Below, piece after piece: positions 43,100-52,141 of a stretch of 64,000 nucleotides of DNA. The notes beneath the pieces are model-generated. The model saw nothing but the letters and a program-made list of their open reading frames with translations, ran no database searches and was not told the DNA's origin. The translations under genes were made by a program, and so were the position numbers. Each line of letters starts with the position of its first letter. Position 1 is the stretch's first letter. Source of the DNA: Oscillospiraceae bacterium (GTDB lineage: Bacteria > Bacillota > Clostridia > Oscillospirales > Ruminococcaceae); contig JAGBCL010000052.1 of assembly GCA_018110825.1 (NCBI GenBank), forward strand, positions 145,469 through 209,468, in the 5' to 3' direction.

Positions 43100-44680
43100 T
43101 CACCGACAGTAACCGCTGCGGCTCCTGTTCCTCATTTCTCTCTGACGCTGATCTCTCCTCCGCTGTTCCTCTGCTCTCCTGTGCTGTTCCTCACGCATTT
43201 CCAGATATGCAAACTCCGCATTTCTCTCCGCTGTAGGTTCAGGCTCTGCCTTGTATGTACCGTCCTCCTGCGGTTCAAGTCCGTTGTGATAATTCTCGAT
43301 CTGAATGCGGAGCTGCTCCCGTTCACGAATCCTGTCATAATCGGATTTAAGAAAATCCTCCAAGTACGCAAGTGACATTTCAGCTTTTGAACGTTCTTTA
43401 GATGCTCTGCCCATTTCTGTGGCAAGACTGTCAAGCTGTTTTAGGTCATTACGGAGCTTGTCCTTCAGCTTCGGCAGCCAGTTATCCATATGAGTATCCC
43501 AACCGCCGATACCTCCGCTAATCATAAGCTGCCAGTGCAGTTTTTCCAACCGCTTCTGCTGTGTTTCATCTCTGTTCTCCGTTTTAAGCAGACGGGCATA
43601 TTCATCTCCCAGATAATTCAGCGTTTTCAGCTGTTCCTTTTTATTTGCAAGACTGAAATATCTGTGCATAGCAATGTCCTCTTTCCGATTTGCCGTCGCA
43701 AGGCAGGATCTCATATCTTCAAGAGAATGAATGTGATTGCTGTGGATAAAGTTCAGCACCTCGAAAGATTTTTTCACCTCTGCATAAGTCGGCATATGCA
43801 CCGACTGAGAACGATATATGTCAAACTGCTGTTCACGAATGCCGACAGCGATTTCAACCTGAAAACCGATAAACGCACTTATTTTTCTTCCCACAAATTC
43901 ATTCTGCTTGTTGTTTATCCTCTGAATCAGCATCTGATACGAATACCCGAATCCCAGCTTTGAAATGCAGCAGCCGTATTTCACGCCCTTCGGTTTTGCG
44001 ATCATTCGGTTTTCGTTGGTAAAGGTGTAACCGCACTTTTTCATTTTTTCGATAAGCGAATAAATGTCCGTAACATCATCACTGTGGATAAGCCTGTCAA
44101 TGGTATCAGCCATCTTGACCTTCCACGAATATCCCTTTTTCCTTGCATCGTGTTCCTTGTAGCTGACAGTGCTTTTCTTTTTCGGATTTCTGATAATGTC
44201 AAGATTATGTTCAAGGCAAATTTCATCGGAACGCTTGCGAACGAATTGAAGGGTTTTTGAGTTACTGTGCCAACGGATCCCGTCAAGGTCATACGGACAA
44301 ACGGCTATGTGGTTATGAACGTGATCGGTATTAACGTGAGTGCTGACGATTATCGGTCTGTTCGTCCCGAATACCTTTTTCGCCCATTCCACACCTATCC
44401 GATGTGCTTCTTCGGGAGAAACGCTTGAATCAAAAGACTGCGTATATGAGTGAATACGGATATGCCGCTTTCCGCTTTTCTTTGATAATTTGCAATCATC
44501 AAATTTTTCAGAATTGTACTTTTCAAAAATTTCCTTGAAATTGTCATAAGCAGTTTCAAGGTCATCTCCGCAGCAGATGCCTGTGACATATTTCATTTTC
44601 TCATTTTTGTCGGGATTGAGAATATATTTCAAATGAGCTTTAGGCGTTGTATGTATTGCTGTGTGTTTTACATAAGCCAA
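43100..44680 (-). CDS. Relaxase/mobilisation nuclease (MobA/VirD2 type)
   Basis: A 526-residue relaxase. The histidine triad is STHVNTDHVHNHIAV (H115, H120, H122, H124), and the catalytic Tyr should be one of those near the N-terminus. A helical segment rich in charged residues and an Arg-rich tail follow. It should nick oriT and carry the strand into a recipient; no transfer (type IV) genes are in the window, so the element is mobilisable rather than self-transmissible as far as seen. It starts one base before the mobC stop. Confidence 0.92.
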   Translation of the reverse strand: MAYVKHTAIHTTPKAHLKYILNPDKNEKMKYVTGICCGDDLETAYDNFKEIFEKYNSEKFDDCKLSKKSGKRHIRIHSYTQSFDSSVSPEEAHRIGVEWAKKVFGTNRPIIVSTHVNTDHVHNHIAVCPYDLDGIRWHSNSKTLQFVRKRSDEICLEHNLDIIRNPKKKSTVSYKEHDARKKGYSWKVKMADTIDRLIHSDDVTDIYSLIEKMKKCGYTFTNENRMIAKPKGVKYGCCISKLGFGYSYQMLIQRINNKQNEFVGRKISAFIGFQVEIAVGIREQQFDIYRSQSVHMPTYAEVKKSFEVLNFIHSNHIHSLEDMRSCLATANRKEDIAMHRYFSLANKKEQLKTLNYLGDEYARLLKTENRDETQQKRLEKLHWQLMISGGIGGWDTHMDNWLPKLKDKLRNDLKQLDSLATEMGRASKERSKAEMSLAYLEDFLKSDYDRIREREQLRIQIENYHNGLEPQEDGTYKAEPEPTAERNAEFAYLEMREEQHRRAEEQRRRDQRQREMRNRSRSGYCR

Positions 44681-44681
44681 A

Positions 44682-45011
44682 TCACAACACCTCGTATGAC
44701 AGCGGTTTCAGATGCTCGTTGAGTTTTTCGCTCAATTCCGAAAACTGCTTTTTAAGTTCTCTGACATCACTCTGATAAACCGACCTGTTGGAGTTCACCA
44801 CCATAGCGATCTGGTTGATGTTGTTCCCGATTTTCTTGATTTCGGAACGAAGCCCGAAAATGTCGGCGGTGTTGTAAAGCACCACCTGACTGTTCACAGC
44901 AGATGTCCTCAAAAATCTGCTGACATTCATTCCTGCGACAGCGGCTTTGCGTCTGATCTCAGATGCTTCTTCCTCTGTTGCTCGGAATTTTAATAATATA
45001 TTTCTGTTCAT
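44682..45011 (-). CDS. MobC-like relaxosome protein
   Basis: A 109-residue protein with a ribbon-helix-helix-like N-terminus (ILLKFRATEEEASEIRRKAA) and the MobC core IGNNINQIA. It should bind oriT and open it for the relaxase. GGAGG precedes the ATG. Confidence 0.88.
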   Translation of the reverse strand: MNRNILLKFRATEEEASEIRRKAAVAGMNVSRFLRTSAVNSQVVLYNTADIFGLRSEIKKIGNNINQIAMVVNSNRSVYQSDVRELKKQFSELSEKLNEHLKPLSYEVL

Positions 45012-45029
45012 ATTGCCTCCTTACTTTAT

Positions 45030-45207
45030 GTGGGTTTATCCTATATCAAATGCCCAACTGGGCATTTCGGCGGCGTAAGCCGTCTGAATTTGGGTACACA
45101 AATTCTATGCTTGCTAAATCATAGCAACCACACCTTTTCTCAAAAATCCTGCCTACCTCCCGTATATCCGCAACTTACTTGCAAATATCCGCAAGAGTTG
45201 CAGATAT
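45030..45207. other. Candidate oriT region with repeats
   Basis: The stretch between mobC and the coiled-coil gene holds a perfect AAATGCCC/GGGCATTT hairpin (45048-45067) and AATTTGGGTACACAAATT (45087-45104). It also has three copies of ATATCYGCAA: 45164, 45185 and inverted at 45198-45207. Position beside mobC and relaxase and repeat density fit an origin of transfer. The nick site is not identified. Confidence 0.5.
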
Positions 45208-45839
45208 TACTTCTTGTCCTGTCCGAATATGTGTTTGAAGATGTTATTCTGTTTGGATGCGTTCGATTTGTCGGCACTCTGCATTTCGGCAAGCTGCTCC
45301 TCTGCCTGACGCTTTTCCTCCTGCAATTCCGCAATCTGCTTTTCGGCTCTGTTATACTTTTCTGTCATAATAGACAGCTGTTTGTTGAGCCGTTCGATAG
45401 TGTCCTCCTGCTCGTCACTCTTCTTATAGAGCTGATGAATACGGTTATCCTTTTCTTCTAACTTTTTACACTGATCCGAAACCGTAGAAGCAAGCAGCTT
45501 CCGACCAAACTCTGTTTCCTTTATTTCGGCTGTAAGCTCCGCTTTTTCCTTGTCAAACTCGCTTTCCATAACCTTATACAGAGCCTTCGCATCTGCACAT
45601 TCCTTCTTGAAACGCTCGCATTCCTGCGTAAGTAGGGTTACGGAGTCCGCATATTCCTTGTTTTCCTTTTTGAGATACTCAATAACAGCTTCATAATCGG
45701 ACATTTTTGAAGCTAATTCATCACGTTCTGCCCTTATACTCTCGTTCTCCGAAACTATTTCTTTATTCTTTTTATATAGATATAAATTACGTTCATCAAG
45801 AGCCTTGTAGCTTGCCTTCTTGGGTTTCAGAAGGTTCAC
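45207..45839 (-). CDS. Coiled-coil protein of unknown function
   Basis: A 210-residue protein that is almost one continuous coiled coil (residues about 15-195), charged and with few prolines. The start GTG at 45839 has no good ribosome site. However, a nine-codon leader frame, starting with an ATG behind AAGGG, ends in GTGA overlapping it, so translation may be coupled. Similar proteins accompany mobilisation modules. No enzymatic motif is seen. Confidence 0.7.
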   Translation of the reverse strand: MNLLKPKKASYKALDERNLYLYKKNKEIVSENESIRAERDELASKMSDYEAVIEYLKKENKEYADSVTLLTQECERFKKECADAKALYKVMESEFDKEKAELTAEIKETEFGRKLLASTVSDQCKKLEEKDNRIHQLYKKSDEQEDTIERLNKQLSIMTEKYNRAEKQIAELQEEKRQAEEQLAEMQSADKSNASKQNNIFKHIFGQDKK

Positions 45840-45900
45840 CGCAAAAGGATCAAGGTCTGTAACATTTCCCTTCTATTGGCTTCAATTATCTCCCATTTTG

Positions 45901-45995
45901 ATACCAACTTTTCAGCTCCATTTCCGCTTGATTATATAGCTGATACCAAAACAACGGGATTTTGAAGTCATACCACCTTGAAAAAAGCAATACCA
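45901..45995. repeat. Iteron-like repeats, candidate partition centromere
   Basis: Four direct copies of ATACCA (read TGGTAT on the minus strand) lie at 45901, 45943, 45970 and 45990, between parR and the coiled-coil gene. A TATAAT-like sequence sits among them. They are the best candidate for the ParR-binding site or an operator. Confidence 0.45.
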
Positions 45996-46008
45996 CTTGA
46001 CGAAAATC

Positions 46009-46371
46009 TCACATTTCAAGAAAATCGTCATCGACGAAATCTTCATTTTCATCAAAATCAGAATCATCGGTATTTATCGAATCTGCATTTTTCTGAATTT
46101 CTTCCTGTGCTATATTTTCTGAAATACTGATTTCTGAAAGATTGCTTGTCTGTTCAGAATACACATTCTGAAAAACTGTGTCTAACTCCTCTCTGACGAT
46201 TTTCCTTATCCCATCAAGAAGCGTTTTCCGATTTTCTTCGTTTTCGGAAAATGAGATAAGTGCCGCCACGATGGTATTTGAATAGCTCATCTCGGAGCCT
46301 TTCAGAATGTCATAGGCTTTTCTGTGGTCGGGCTTGTCCAGATTAAACCTGAGATTTGTTGTCTTTATCAT
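46009..46371 (-). CDS. ParR-like partition DNA-binding protein
   Basis: A 120-residue protein that directly follows the actin-like gene, overlapping it by 29 bases. The N-terminus (TTNLRFNLDKPDHRKAYDIL) resembles ribbon-helix-helix partition adaptors, and the C-terminal half is very acidic, as is common in ParR. The ATG at 46371 has GGAAGG six bases upstream; the GTG two codons earlier abuts that site. Assignment rests mainly on context. Confidence 0.75.
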   Translation of the reverse strand: MIKTTNLRFNLDKPDHRKAYDILKGSEMSYSNTIVAALISFSENEENRKTLLDGIRKIVREELDTVFQNVYSEQTSNLSEISISENIAQEEIQKNADSINTDDSDFDENEDFVDDDFLEM

Positions 46372-47284
46372 TTGCACCCTTCCTCAGCTTTCTCTTTGCC
46401 TGACATTCATAGCCTTTTGCGTTTGCACAAACATCTGTTATGAATGTTGCACCGGGCGGATTGACATTGTGATTGTTCATTACAACTGCTCCGCCGCCTA
46501 CCACATAGAGCTTCATCAATTTGGAATTGTAATCGTACTTGTAAAGGGCATTGAGAATGCTCTTGCAGTATTCCTCGGTACAATACCTCATTACATTTTC
46601 ATAATCCTTCGGAAGCTCCTGCTCCGTTTTCATAAGAAACTTTTTGATGATGCTTTCGTCAATGTCCTCGTGGAATTTGTTCATAAGAGCATTGCGTATC
46701 TCTATCACGCACTTTTCCACTCCCAGCTTTTCGGTACGGCAGCTGTCGGTGATGACCTTGTGGTCGATGACTTTCATAATGTTCATTGTTCCGTTGCCGA
46801 TGTCGGCTATCATATTCACTCCGTTCATATCCTTGAGCCTGTCATACACCGCACAATATCCCTGCGGATAAACCGAAACGCCCTCGATATGAACGCTGTA
46901 CCTCTTGCCGTTGTATATGAAAGCCACATTTTCATTCTGCATCATATACTCGGAAAATCTGTCACGCTGCTCCGAATACCACATAAGCGGAAGTCCGACA
47001 GCGAGATGAACGTTCGCTTCCGTAATTCCCGCAAGTGACAACTCCTTTGCGATTCCGTAAAGGGTGAGGTAATAGTTATCCATATCTGTGGTCTTGTCCG
47101 CTGTGAAGGACTTGTGATTTTCACCGATACAGATGAATTTTCCGTCAAATTCAAGAAGCTCCTTCTTGAAAGGCGGCTCAATGTCATGCACCTTTACTCC
47201 CGATGCTGTAACTGTATTGGCGGTTTTGAGATTTCCATAACCATGGTCGATGCCGATTATGTATGTGTCGTTATACTTTATCAT
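46343..47284 (-). CDS. ParM-like actin homologue (plasmid segregation)
   Basis: A 313-residue actin-fold ATPase of the ParM/Alp type. The phosphate-1 motif is IGIDHGYGNLKTA, phosphate-2 is IADIGNGTMNI, and the adenosine motif is LYVVGGGAVV. It should form filaments that separate element copies through ParR. ATG 47284 lies nine bases from GGAGG; ATG 47290 is only three bases away. Confidence 0.9.
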   Translation of the reverse strand: MIKYNDTYIIGIDHGYGNLKTANTVTASGVKVHDIEPPFKKELLEFDGKFICIGENHKSFTADKTTDMDNYYLTLYGIAKELSLAGITEANVHLAVGLPLMWYSEQRDRFSEYMMQNENVAFIYNGKRYSVHIEGVSVYPQGYCAVYDRLKDMNGVNMIADIGNGTMNIMKVIDHKVITDSCRTEKLGVEKCVIEIRNALMNKFHEDIDESIIKKFLMKTEQELPKDYENVMRYCTEEYCKSILNALYKYDYNSKLMKLYVVGGGAVVMNNHNVNPPGATFITDVCANAKGYECQAKRKLRKGANDKDNKSQV

Positions 47285-47471
47285 TTTCATTGTCCTCCTT
47301 ACTGTCCAGCCAGTCTAAAAACTTATCCCTCTGAATAAACTTCCGACTGCCGATTTTTACAACAGGCACGTCCTCACGATTAAGGATATTGTACGCCATA
47401 GTACGGGTGAAGCCCATTGCCTGAATATCGTTTGCCGATAACATCATCGGCAGATTCTCTCTGCTGTTCAT
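47271..47471 (-). CDS. Excisionase-like DNA-binding protein
   Basis: A 66-residue MerR/Xis-type helix-turn-helix protein: LSANDIQAMGFTRTMAYNIL followed by VPVVKIGSRKFIQRDKFLDWL. Such small proteins direct excision or regulate partition genes. It overlaps parM by 14 bases and heads the xis-parM-parR operon. GGAGG is eight bases before the ATG at 47471; the longer in-frame ATG overlaps this site. Confidence 0.85.
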   Translation of the reverse strand: MNSRENLPMMLSANDIQAMGFTRTMAYNILNREDVPVVKIGSRKFIQRDKFLDWLDSKEDNENDKV

Positions 47472-47603
47472 TAGCAGCACCTCCATATTCTTTCGTTCGG
47501 CTCTTGGGATTTTTCCTTGAGCCTGCTCCCATTATATATCAAAATTTCCCGAAAACGCCTTTTTGACCTCATTCTTTTTGCTTCGAGCAACTCATTAAGC
47601 CTA

Positions 47604-47743
47604 TGCGTGCAAATGTTGTACAAATACAGATGATTCTGTGCTATCCGTTGACGAAACGTGCAAAACGTGATATATAAATTCTATAAAATTTTTTAGGTGG
47701 GGTTCATTTGATTTTTTCCGAAATGGGCGTATTTGTTATGATA
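47604..47743 (+). repeat. Direct repeat of about 140 bp, left copy
   Basis: This stretch matches 48491-48629 closely from TGCGTGCAAA to TTATGATA. It includes a promoter-like TTGACG-17-TATATA (47648-47676) and the ribosome site and first codons of the gene at 48624. Here the reading continues only as a 19-codon stub (ATG 47738), so this copy is a broken 5' end. Confidence 0.8.
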
Positions 47744-47761
47744 AATCGTTTTTTTCTCCCC

Positions 47762-47790
47762 TTGACTATATTTATAGTTTGGGGTATAAT
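47762..47790 (+). promoter_or_regulatory. Promoter of the 47848 gene
   Basis: TTGACT (47762-47767), 17-base spacer, TATAAT (47785-47790), placed within the broken 5' stub. Confidence 0.8.
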
Positions 47791-47847
47791 GGAATAAATC
47801 GGGTAGCTAAACTGCTCGACAAATCGGAATATGTAGAGGAATGCAAT

Positions 47848-48417
47848 ATGTTTTTTCACGCTTCACCTATTGGTGGAATCAAACAATTAGAACCAAGAAT
47901 CTCTAATCATGGATTACCATTGGTATACTTTTCAAAGAAAAGAGAGAATACCCTTGTTTATTTAAGCAATGCCATTGAGATGTATTGTAAAGAAACGGGT
48001 TTCATACACACAGGTAAATGGAAAAAATGGGGTCCTTATGGGTTCGATAAAGAAAACCGTCTGCGATTGGAGGAATACTATCCTAATGCTCTTGAACAAA
48101 CATATAAGGGTATTTCAGGATACATATATAGTGCAGAGAGCATAATTGACTCAGGGTTTGAAGTGCAGATTCCCGATGCAGCAACCAGCAGTTCACCGGT
48201 TACAGTGACAAACGTTGAGTTTGTACCGGATGCGTATGATGCTATTATGCAAGCTGAAAAAGAAGGCTTGATAACAGTACTTCGCTATGAGGAAATGGCG
48301 AAAAATAGGCGGGAATGGCTTGTAAAAACCATAAAAGAAGAATACAACAGCGCAACAGATCATCCTGACTACATGTACTTTTTGCAGGGCAATTTCAGTA
48401 ATATTATAAATAGCTGA
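47848..48417 (+). CDS. Protein of unknown function
   Basis: A 189-residue soluble protein; ATG 47848 follows AGAGGA. It opens with MFFHASPIGGIKQLEPRIS, which recalls the start of ADP-ribosyltransferase-like folds (FHGS...L.P), then has LVYFSKKRENTLVYLS. The similarity is weak and I do not assign a function. It is flanked by the 140-bp direct repeats, has its own promoter and terminator, and looks like a gene added into the element. Confidence 0.7.
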   Translation: MFFHASPIGGIKQLEPRISNHGLPLVYFSKKRENTLVYLSNAIEMYCKETGFIHTGKWKKWGPYGFDKENRLRLEEYYPNALEQTYKGISGYIYSAESIIDSGFEVQIPDAATSSSPVTVTNVEFVPDAYDAIMQAEKEGLITVLRYEEMAKNRREWLVKTIKEEYNSATDHPDYMYFLQGNFSNIINS

Positions 48418-48435
48418 CAACTTCCAATTTATCGG

Positions 48436-48467
48436 GGAGTGTGAGCAAAAACTCACGCTCCTTTTTG
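48436..48467 (+). terminator. Terminator after the 47848 gene
   Basis: GGAGTGTGAG (48436-48445) pairs with CTCACGCTCC (48452-48461), with one G-T pair, followed by TTTTT. Confidence 0.82.
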
Positions 48468-48490
48468 TATAACTACAACCATTACGCCCT

Positions 48491-48629
48491 TGCGTGCAAA
48501 CATCAAACAAATACAGATAATTCCACACCATCCGTTGACGAAATGTGCAAAACGTGATAAAAAAATCCATAAAATTATTTTGGCGGATTTCATTTGACTT
48601 TTTCCGAAAGGGGCGTATTTGTTATGATA
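48491..48629 (+). repeat. Direct repeat of about 140 bp, right copy
   Basis: The intact counterpart of 47604-47743. It carries TTGACG-17-TAAAAA and the translation start of the 48624 gene. Confidence 0.8.
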
Positions 48630-49739
48630 GATTTGTTTGAGTGCTGCGGAGAAATTGCTTCGGTGGGCATAATCGTTGACTTTTCCGAAGATACGGAAAC
48701 ATATATTGTCGGTACTCCTGCCGATATTAAGGCTTGGGCTTACGGCGGTTGCCCTATGAAAGCTCCAAAGGGACTTATGCGGCATAGCAATAAGGCAGGC
48801 AATCTTGTAAAGGACATAAACCGCCTTATGAAGGTAAAGTATGAACTTAACGAGATTATGGAGATAAGCGACAGGCTGTGCAATGCGGACGCATTATGTG
48901 ACGGGAGCTGCAATTCCGTACTTGAGGAACTGTCGGAGTATTACGATATGTCCGAATACGCCAATATCGTTAAAAACTATATTATCTATTTTTTATACGG
49001 TAAATTCAAGCTCCGCCAGCGTGATTTCAATAAAAAAATCGGGTTGTCCGTAAAGGGCAACCACGATCGTGCGGAAAAATATATTGAATTGTTCAAGGCG
49101 GATAGTGAGAAAATCTTCCGTCCATTCATTTCGGCAAGGGCAGCAGATATTTTTGATATAAGAACAACTATTCGGAGCGGCAACGAAGTTTTAGACAGTT
49201 CTCTTTACAGGGTACACAATGATAACACGAACATAAGCCTTTATGTGGCAAATGACGCTTTACTCACTTTGCTTGACATTTACTCTGATATTATGTCCGA
49301 TGCAGGCAGGCTTATCACCAACTGCGAAAACTGCGGACAGCTTATGATTACAAAAAGGTCAAATGCTTCGCTGACCTGTGGCAGGACAACTTGCAAGAAG
49401 GAGCGTTTATACAAGGCGAATGATGATTACAAGAAACGTGCTATGGCTGATCCGATAAAAGAAACATATTTCAATTTTGACAACAAATGCAGGAGCTACC
49501 GCAAGAAGCTCTCCGGGTATCCGGAGCTTTTGGAAAAATACAATATAGCGTTTGATGAACGGCGTGAGAAAATTCGGACTTTCAAGAACGGTCTTACCGT
49601 CAACAGCAGCACCAAAGATATTGACCGGTACAATCAGATGTGCTTTGATGCTTGTCAAGATTTGCAGGATTACTCAAAACGGTTGAAAGAAAAGCGCTCG
49701 AAAAAAGGTCATTTTATTCTCTTAAATATTCCCAAATAG
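48624..49739 (+). CDS. Zinc-ribbon-containing protein of unknown function
   Basis: A 371-residue protein. A four-cysteine cluster (NCENCGQL, then LTCGRTTCKKER, residues about 235-265) forms a likely zinc ribbon followed by a basic helical region. The N-terminal half is unassigned. It is similar in kind to uncharacterised mobile-element proteins (DUF6076-like, tentative). ATG 48624 has AAAGGGG upstream. Its 3' end overlaps the convergent peptidase gene by 26 bases. Confidence 0.72.
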   Translation: MIDLFECCGEIASVGIIVDFSEDTETYIVGTPADIKAWAYGGCPMKAPKGLMRHSNKAGNLVKDINRLMKVKYELNEIMEISDRLCNADALCDGSCNSVLEELSEYYDMSEYANIVKNYIIYFLYGKFKLRQRDFNKKIGLSVKGNHDRAEKYIELFKADSEKIFRPFISARAADIFDIRTTIRSGNEVLDSSLYRVHNDNTNISLYVANDALLTLLDIYSDIMSDAGRLITNCENCGQLMITKRSNASLTCGRTTCKKERLYKANDDYKKRAMADPIKETYFNFDNKCRSYRKKLSGYPELLEKYNIAFDERREKIRTFKNGLTVNSSTKDIDRYNQMCFDACQDLQDYSKRLKEKRSKKGHFILLNIPK

Positions 49740-51105
49740 ACTTAAGCTCATCTTCCGACATCTCACCGATTATTTTTATTTTAAGGAAATCGTCTATAAA
49801 TATATTGTCCTCAGAAGCAGCATTAAGGCAATCTTCAAAATCGGGTATTCCGTCAAGCGTTTTATTTTCCTCTGTTACATCGGAAATGCCCTCTATAATA
49901 AATGTTCTGCCGTCATTTGAAGCATATTCACAGCAGAACCTTGAAGATAACCCGTTTTCATAAACCTTTGTATAGCATTTTACAAGCTTAAAATCCGATA
50001 TTCTTATTGATGCCATTTTATTGTAAATATTGGATTTTGGTAGATCTTGCGGCACATTGTCCATATAATCTGTTTCTGCACAGCTTGATTTTATTTCTCC
50101 AAACTCTTTGTTATCAAAATTATTCAAAATGTTAAGAAGAGTGTTTAATGCAGCATTAAAGGCTTCATCTGACAAAAGGTCTATATTTTTTTCATTTTCA
50201 ACCGATTCGTGAGGAAGGGATGTATCTAAAAAAGTTATAGCTGGAATTTTCCAATGCATAAAGCTTCCGCTATCGGAATTTGCCCCCTTGAAATCCTTGT
50301 CAAACTTATTTTCACAAAGACTGTTGACGTATATTTCAAGCACTGATTCCAAGCCGTTGCTGGTTGCTATTTTAAGGCTTTCGGAACTTCCTCCAAGCAT
50401 ATCAAAATTTATATTTGCAATAATTTTTGACCGCTGTTCCTGTTCCATATTTTCAAGATAATATTTTGAGCCGTACATCGAGTATTCTTCCATATCAAAA
50501 AAAGCAAGAACAATATTAAAATCATAATTGGCATTTGAAAGGATTTCTGCCGCTGAAATCAGAAACGCCGTACCGCTGCCATTATCAATTATGCCGATAT
50601 TATCTTTTGTTGTGTCATAATGTGCGGATAAAATGATAGTTTCCTTTTCATGGCTATAGTTAGGTGCTACTGCAATAATATTTGTACCCGTACCAAGCAA
50701 TTCTGCATTTTCGCTTTTAAGATTATACGGATAAAGCATAACATCCGCATAACGGTAAACAGGAAAATCCTTGTTTCTTACACTCCAGCCGAATTCAATA
50801 AGCTTATCAGAAATAAACTTTGCCGCCTGTTTTCCTCCCGTTTCTTCCAACCGCCTTGGTTCGTGTGCAAAATCGGACACTATACTGACAACTCCCATAT
50901 CGTTTTCCAAAACAATCTCACTTACCAAAGCTTCGGTACTTCGCTCGGTATTCTCCGATTGAATAAGTTTTTCAGACATAGATTCGATTATTACTGATGA
51001 TGTATAATTTGTTTCGGAAGTCTCAAAACTTTTATTATGGTCTTGACAACCAGAAAAATACAGTATAATAAAAAAAGGCATAATGACTTGTAATATCTTT
51101 TTCAA
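49714..51105 (-). CDS. M28 family metallopeptidase lipoprotein
   Basis: A 463-residue exported protein. The lipobox YFSGC (Cys20) follows a signal peptide. The M28 zinc motifs are SAHYDTTKD, IDNGSGTAFL, FDMEEYSMYGS and NFDMLGG. A later His zinc ligand is probably in TSLPHESVE. M28 enzymes are aminopeptidases. The TTG start is seven bases after AGGAGG. It stands 45 bases after the next lipoprotein and belongs to a secreted-protein block. Confidence 0.88.
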   Translation of the reverse strand: MKKILQVIMPFFIILYFSGCQDHNKSFETSETNYTSSVIIESMSEKLIQSENTERSTEALVSEIVLENDMGVVSIVSDFAHEPRRLEETGGKQAAKFISDKLIEFGWSVRNKDFPVYRYADVMLYPYNLKSENAELLGTGTNIIAVAPNYSHEKETIILSAHYDTTKDNIGIIDNGSGTAFLISAAEILSNANYDFNIVLAFFDMEEYSMYGSKYYLENMEQEQRSKIIANINFDMLGGSSESLKIATSNGLESVLEIYVNSLCENKFDKDFKGANSDSGSFMHWKIPAITFLDTSLPHESVENEKNIDLLSDEAFNAALNTLLNILNNFDNKEFGEIKSSCAETDYMDNVPQDLPKSNIYNKMASIRISDFKLVKCYTKVYENGLSSRFCCEYASNDGRTFIIEGISDVTEENKTLDGIPDFEDCLNAASEDNIFIDDFLKIKIIGEMSEDELKSIWEYLRE

Positions 51106-51150
51106 TTATAAACCTCCTGATTCTATGTGCCAAAAGCTATTGCATTACTT

Positions 51151-52053
51151 TTATGTTTCCGGTGCTAACCATATTTTATAACCAACGTCATCAGAAAATG
51201 GCATTGAATCTATTTCCTCAGCTGATACAATTGCAAGAATATAATTGGTGTCTCGCTTATTGTCGGTAATTCCGCATACGTCTATCCCAAGTTCCTCAAG
51301 CCTATCACTTTCAAGCTGAAGCGAATATCTGTCAGCAGCAACCAGCATATCCATAGATATTTCATAATAATATTGATCCTCATTTGTTAGTTCCGTTATT
51401 CTGTTTGAATATTCCTTCACTTGCTTTTCCGTAAGATCGGGATTCAGATAAATGTCGGATTTTTCGCTAAGCCGTTTGATCTCTTCGTCTATCTCACTGC
51501 GCTTTTCATTTATTTGGGCGTATGTAAATCCGTCCATAACTGTATTGTTAAGGAATTCTTCGGTTTTGGCACTATGTGTATCATTGTAATCATACACATC
51601 AATATAAATTGCAAACATTACCAAAGGATTATCTGAATATTCATTCATCGCATTTTTAAGCTCTGATGATAAATAAACTTTACCAGAAGCAGCTTCAAAG
51701 TCTTCATCAACACGGTCATAGCCCGTACCGTACACAATATCCGGTTCTTCGCTTATTTGGATATCTATTGAAGGACTCTCTGTAACTTTACTTGAAACTT
51801 CGGTCTTTGAAGAAAAGCTGACATTACTTTCAGATACTGTTGTAACAATATGTCCTGAATTATTTTTATCTGTGGCAGACTGTTGACTTGAAATTTCGGA
51901 TGTACTGCTTGATTCCAAATATGTTGCATAGGATTTATCCGAATTCATTGTGGAATGTAAGTCACTAACACTTTCTTCTGAATTAACATTACCGCAACCT
52001 GTCAATAATGCTGTTAGACTTAAGCAGATAATATTTTTAATTCGTTTTTTCAT
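51151..52053 (-). CDS. Lipoprotein of unknown function
   Basis: A 300-residue lipoprotein with lipobox LLTGC (Cys near residue 20). A Ser/Thr-rich linker of about 80 residues follows, then a helical, acidic domain without a recognised family. AAAGGG lies before the ATG at 52053, which is 14 codons into the open frame. It sits between the S8 and M28 peptidases and may assist them. Confidence 0.75.
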   Translation of the reverse strand: MKKRIKNIICLSLTALLTGCGNVNSEESVSDLHSTMNSDKSYATYLESSSTSEISSQQSATDKNNSGHIVTTVSESNVSFSSKTEVSSKVTESPSIDIQISEEPDIVYGTGYDRVDEDFEAASGKVYLSSELKNAMNEYSDNPLVMFAIYIDVYDYNDTHSAKTEEFLNNTVMDGFTYAQINEKRSEIDEEIKRLSEKSDIYLNPDLTEKQVKEYSNRITELTNEDQYYYEISMDMLVAADRYSLQLESDRLEELGIDVCGITDNKRDTNYILAIVSAEEIDSMPFSDDVGYKIWLAPET

Positions 52054-52077
52054 TATAATATCCCTTTCATTCATATA

Positions 52078-52120
52078 AAGCAGACACAGCTTCATATTTT
52101 GTATGTAGTTATGTCTGCTT
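52078..52120 (-). terminator. Weak terminator-like hairpin after the S8 gene
   Basis: AAGCAGACA and TGTCTGCTT form perfect 9-bp arms (52078-52086 with 52112-52120) with a long loop, followed on the minus strand by TTATAT. It is a weak candidate. Confidence 0.45.
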
Positions 52121-52141
52121 ATATAAATTCGTTATAGTTCA

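Noticed and set aside
45164-45207. Possible CRISPR-like repeats (three ATATCYGCAA copies)
   Set aside because: The copies are only 10 bases, unevenly spaced and one is inverted, with no cas genes; oriT or protein-binding repeats fit better.
45030-45461. An open frame across the oriT-like region and the coiled-coil gene
   Set aside because: It is antisense to the coiled-coil gene and begins in the repeat region without a ribosome site.
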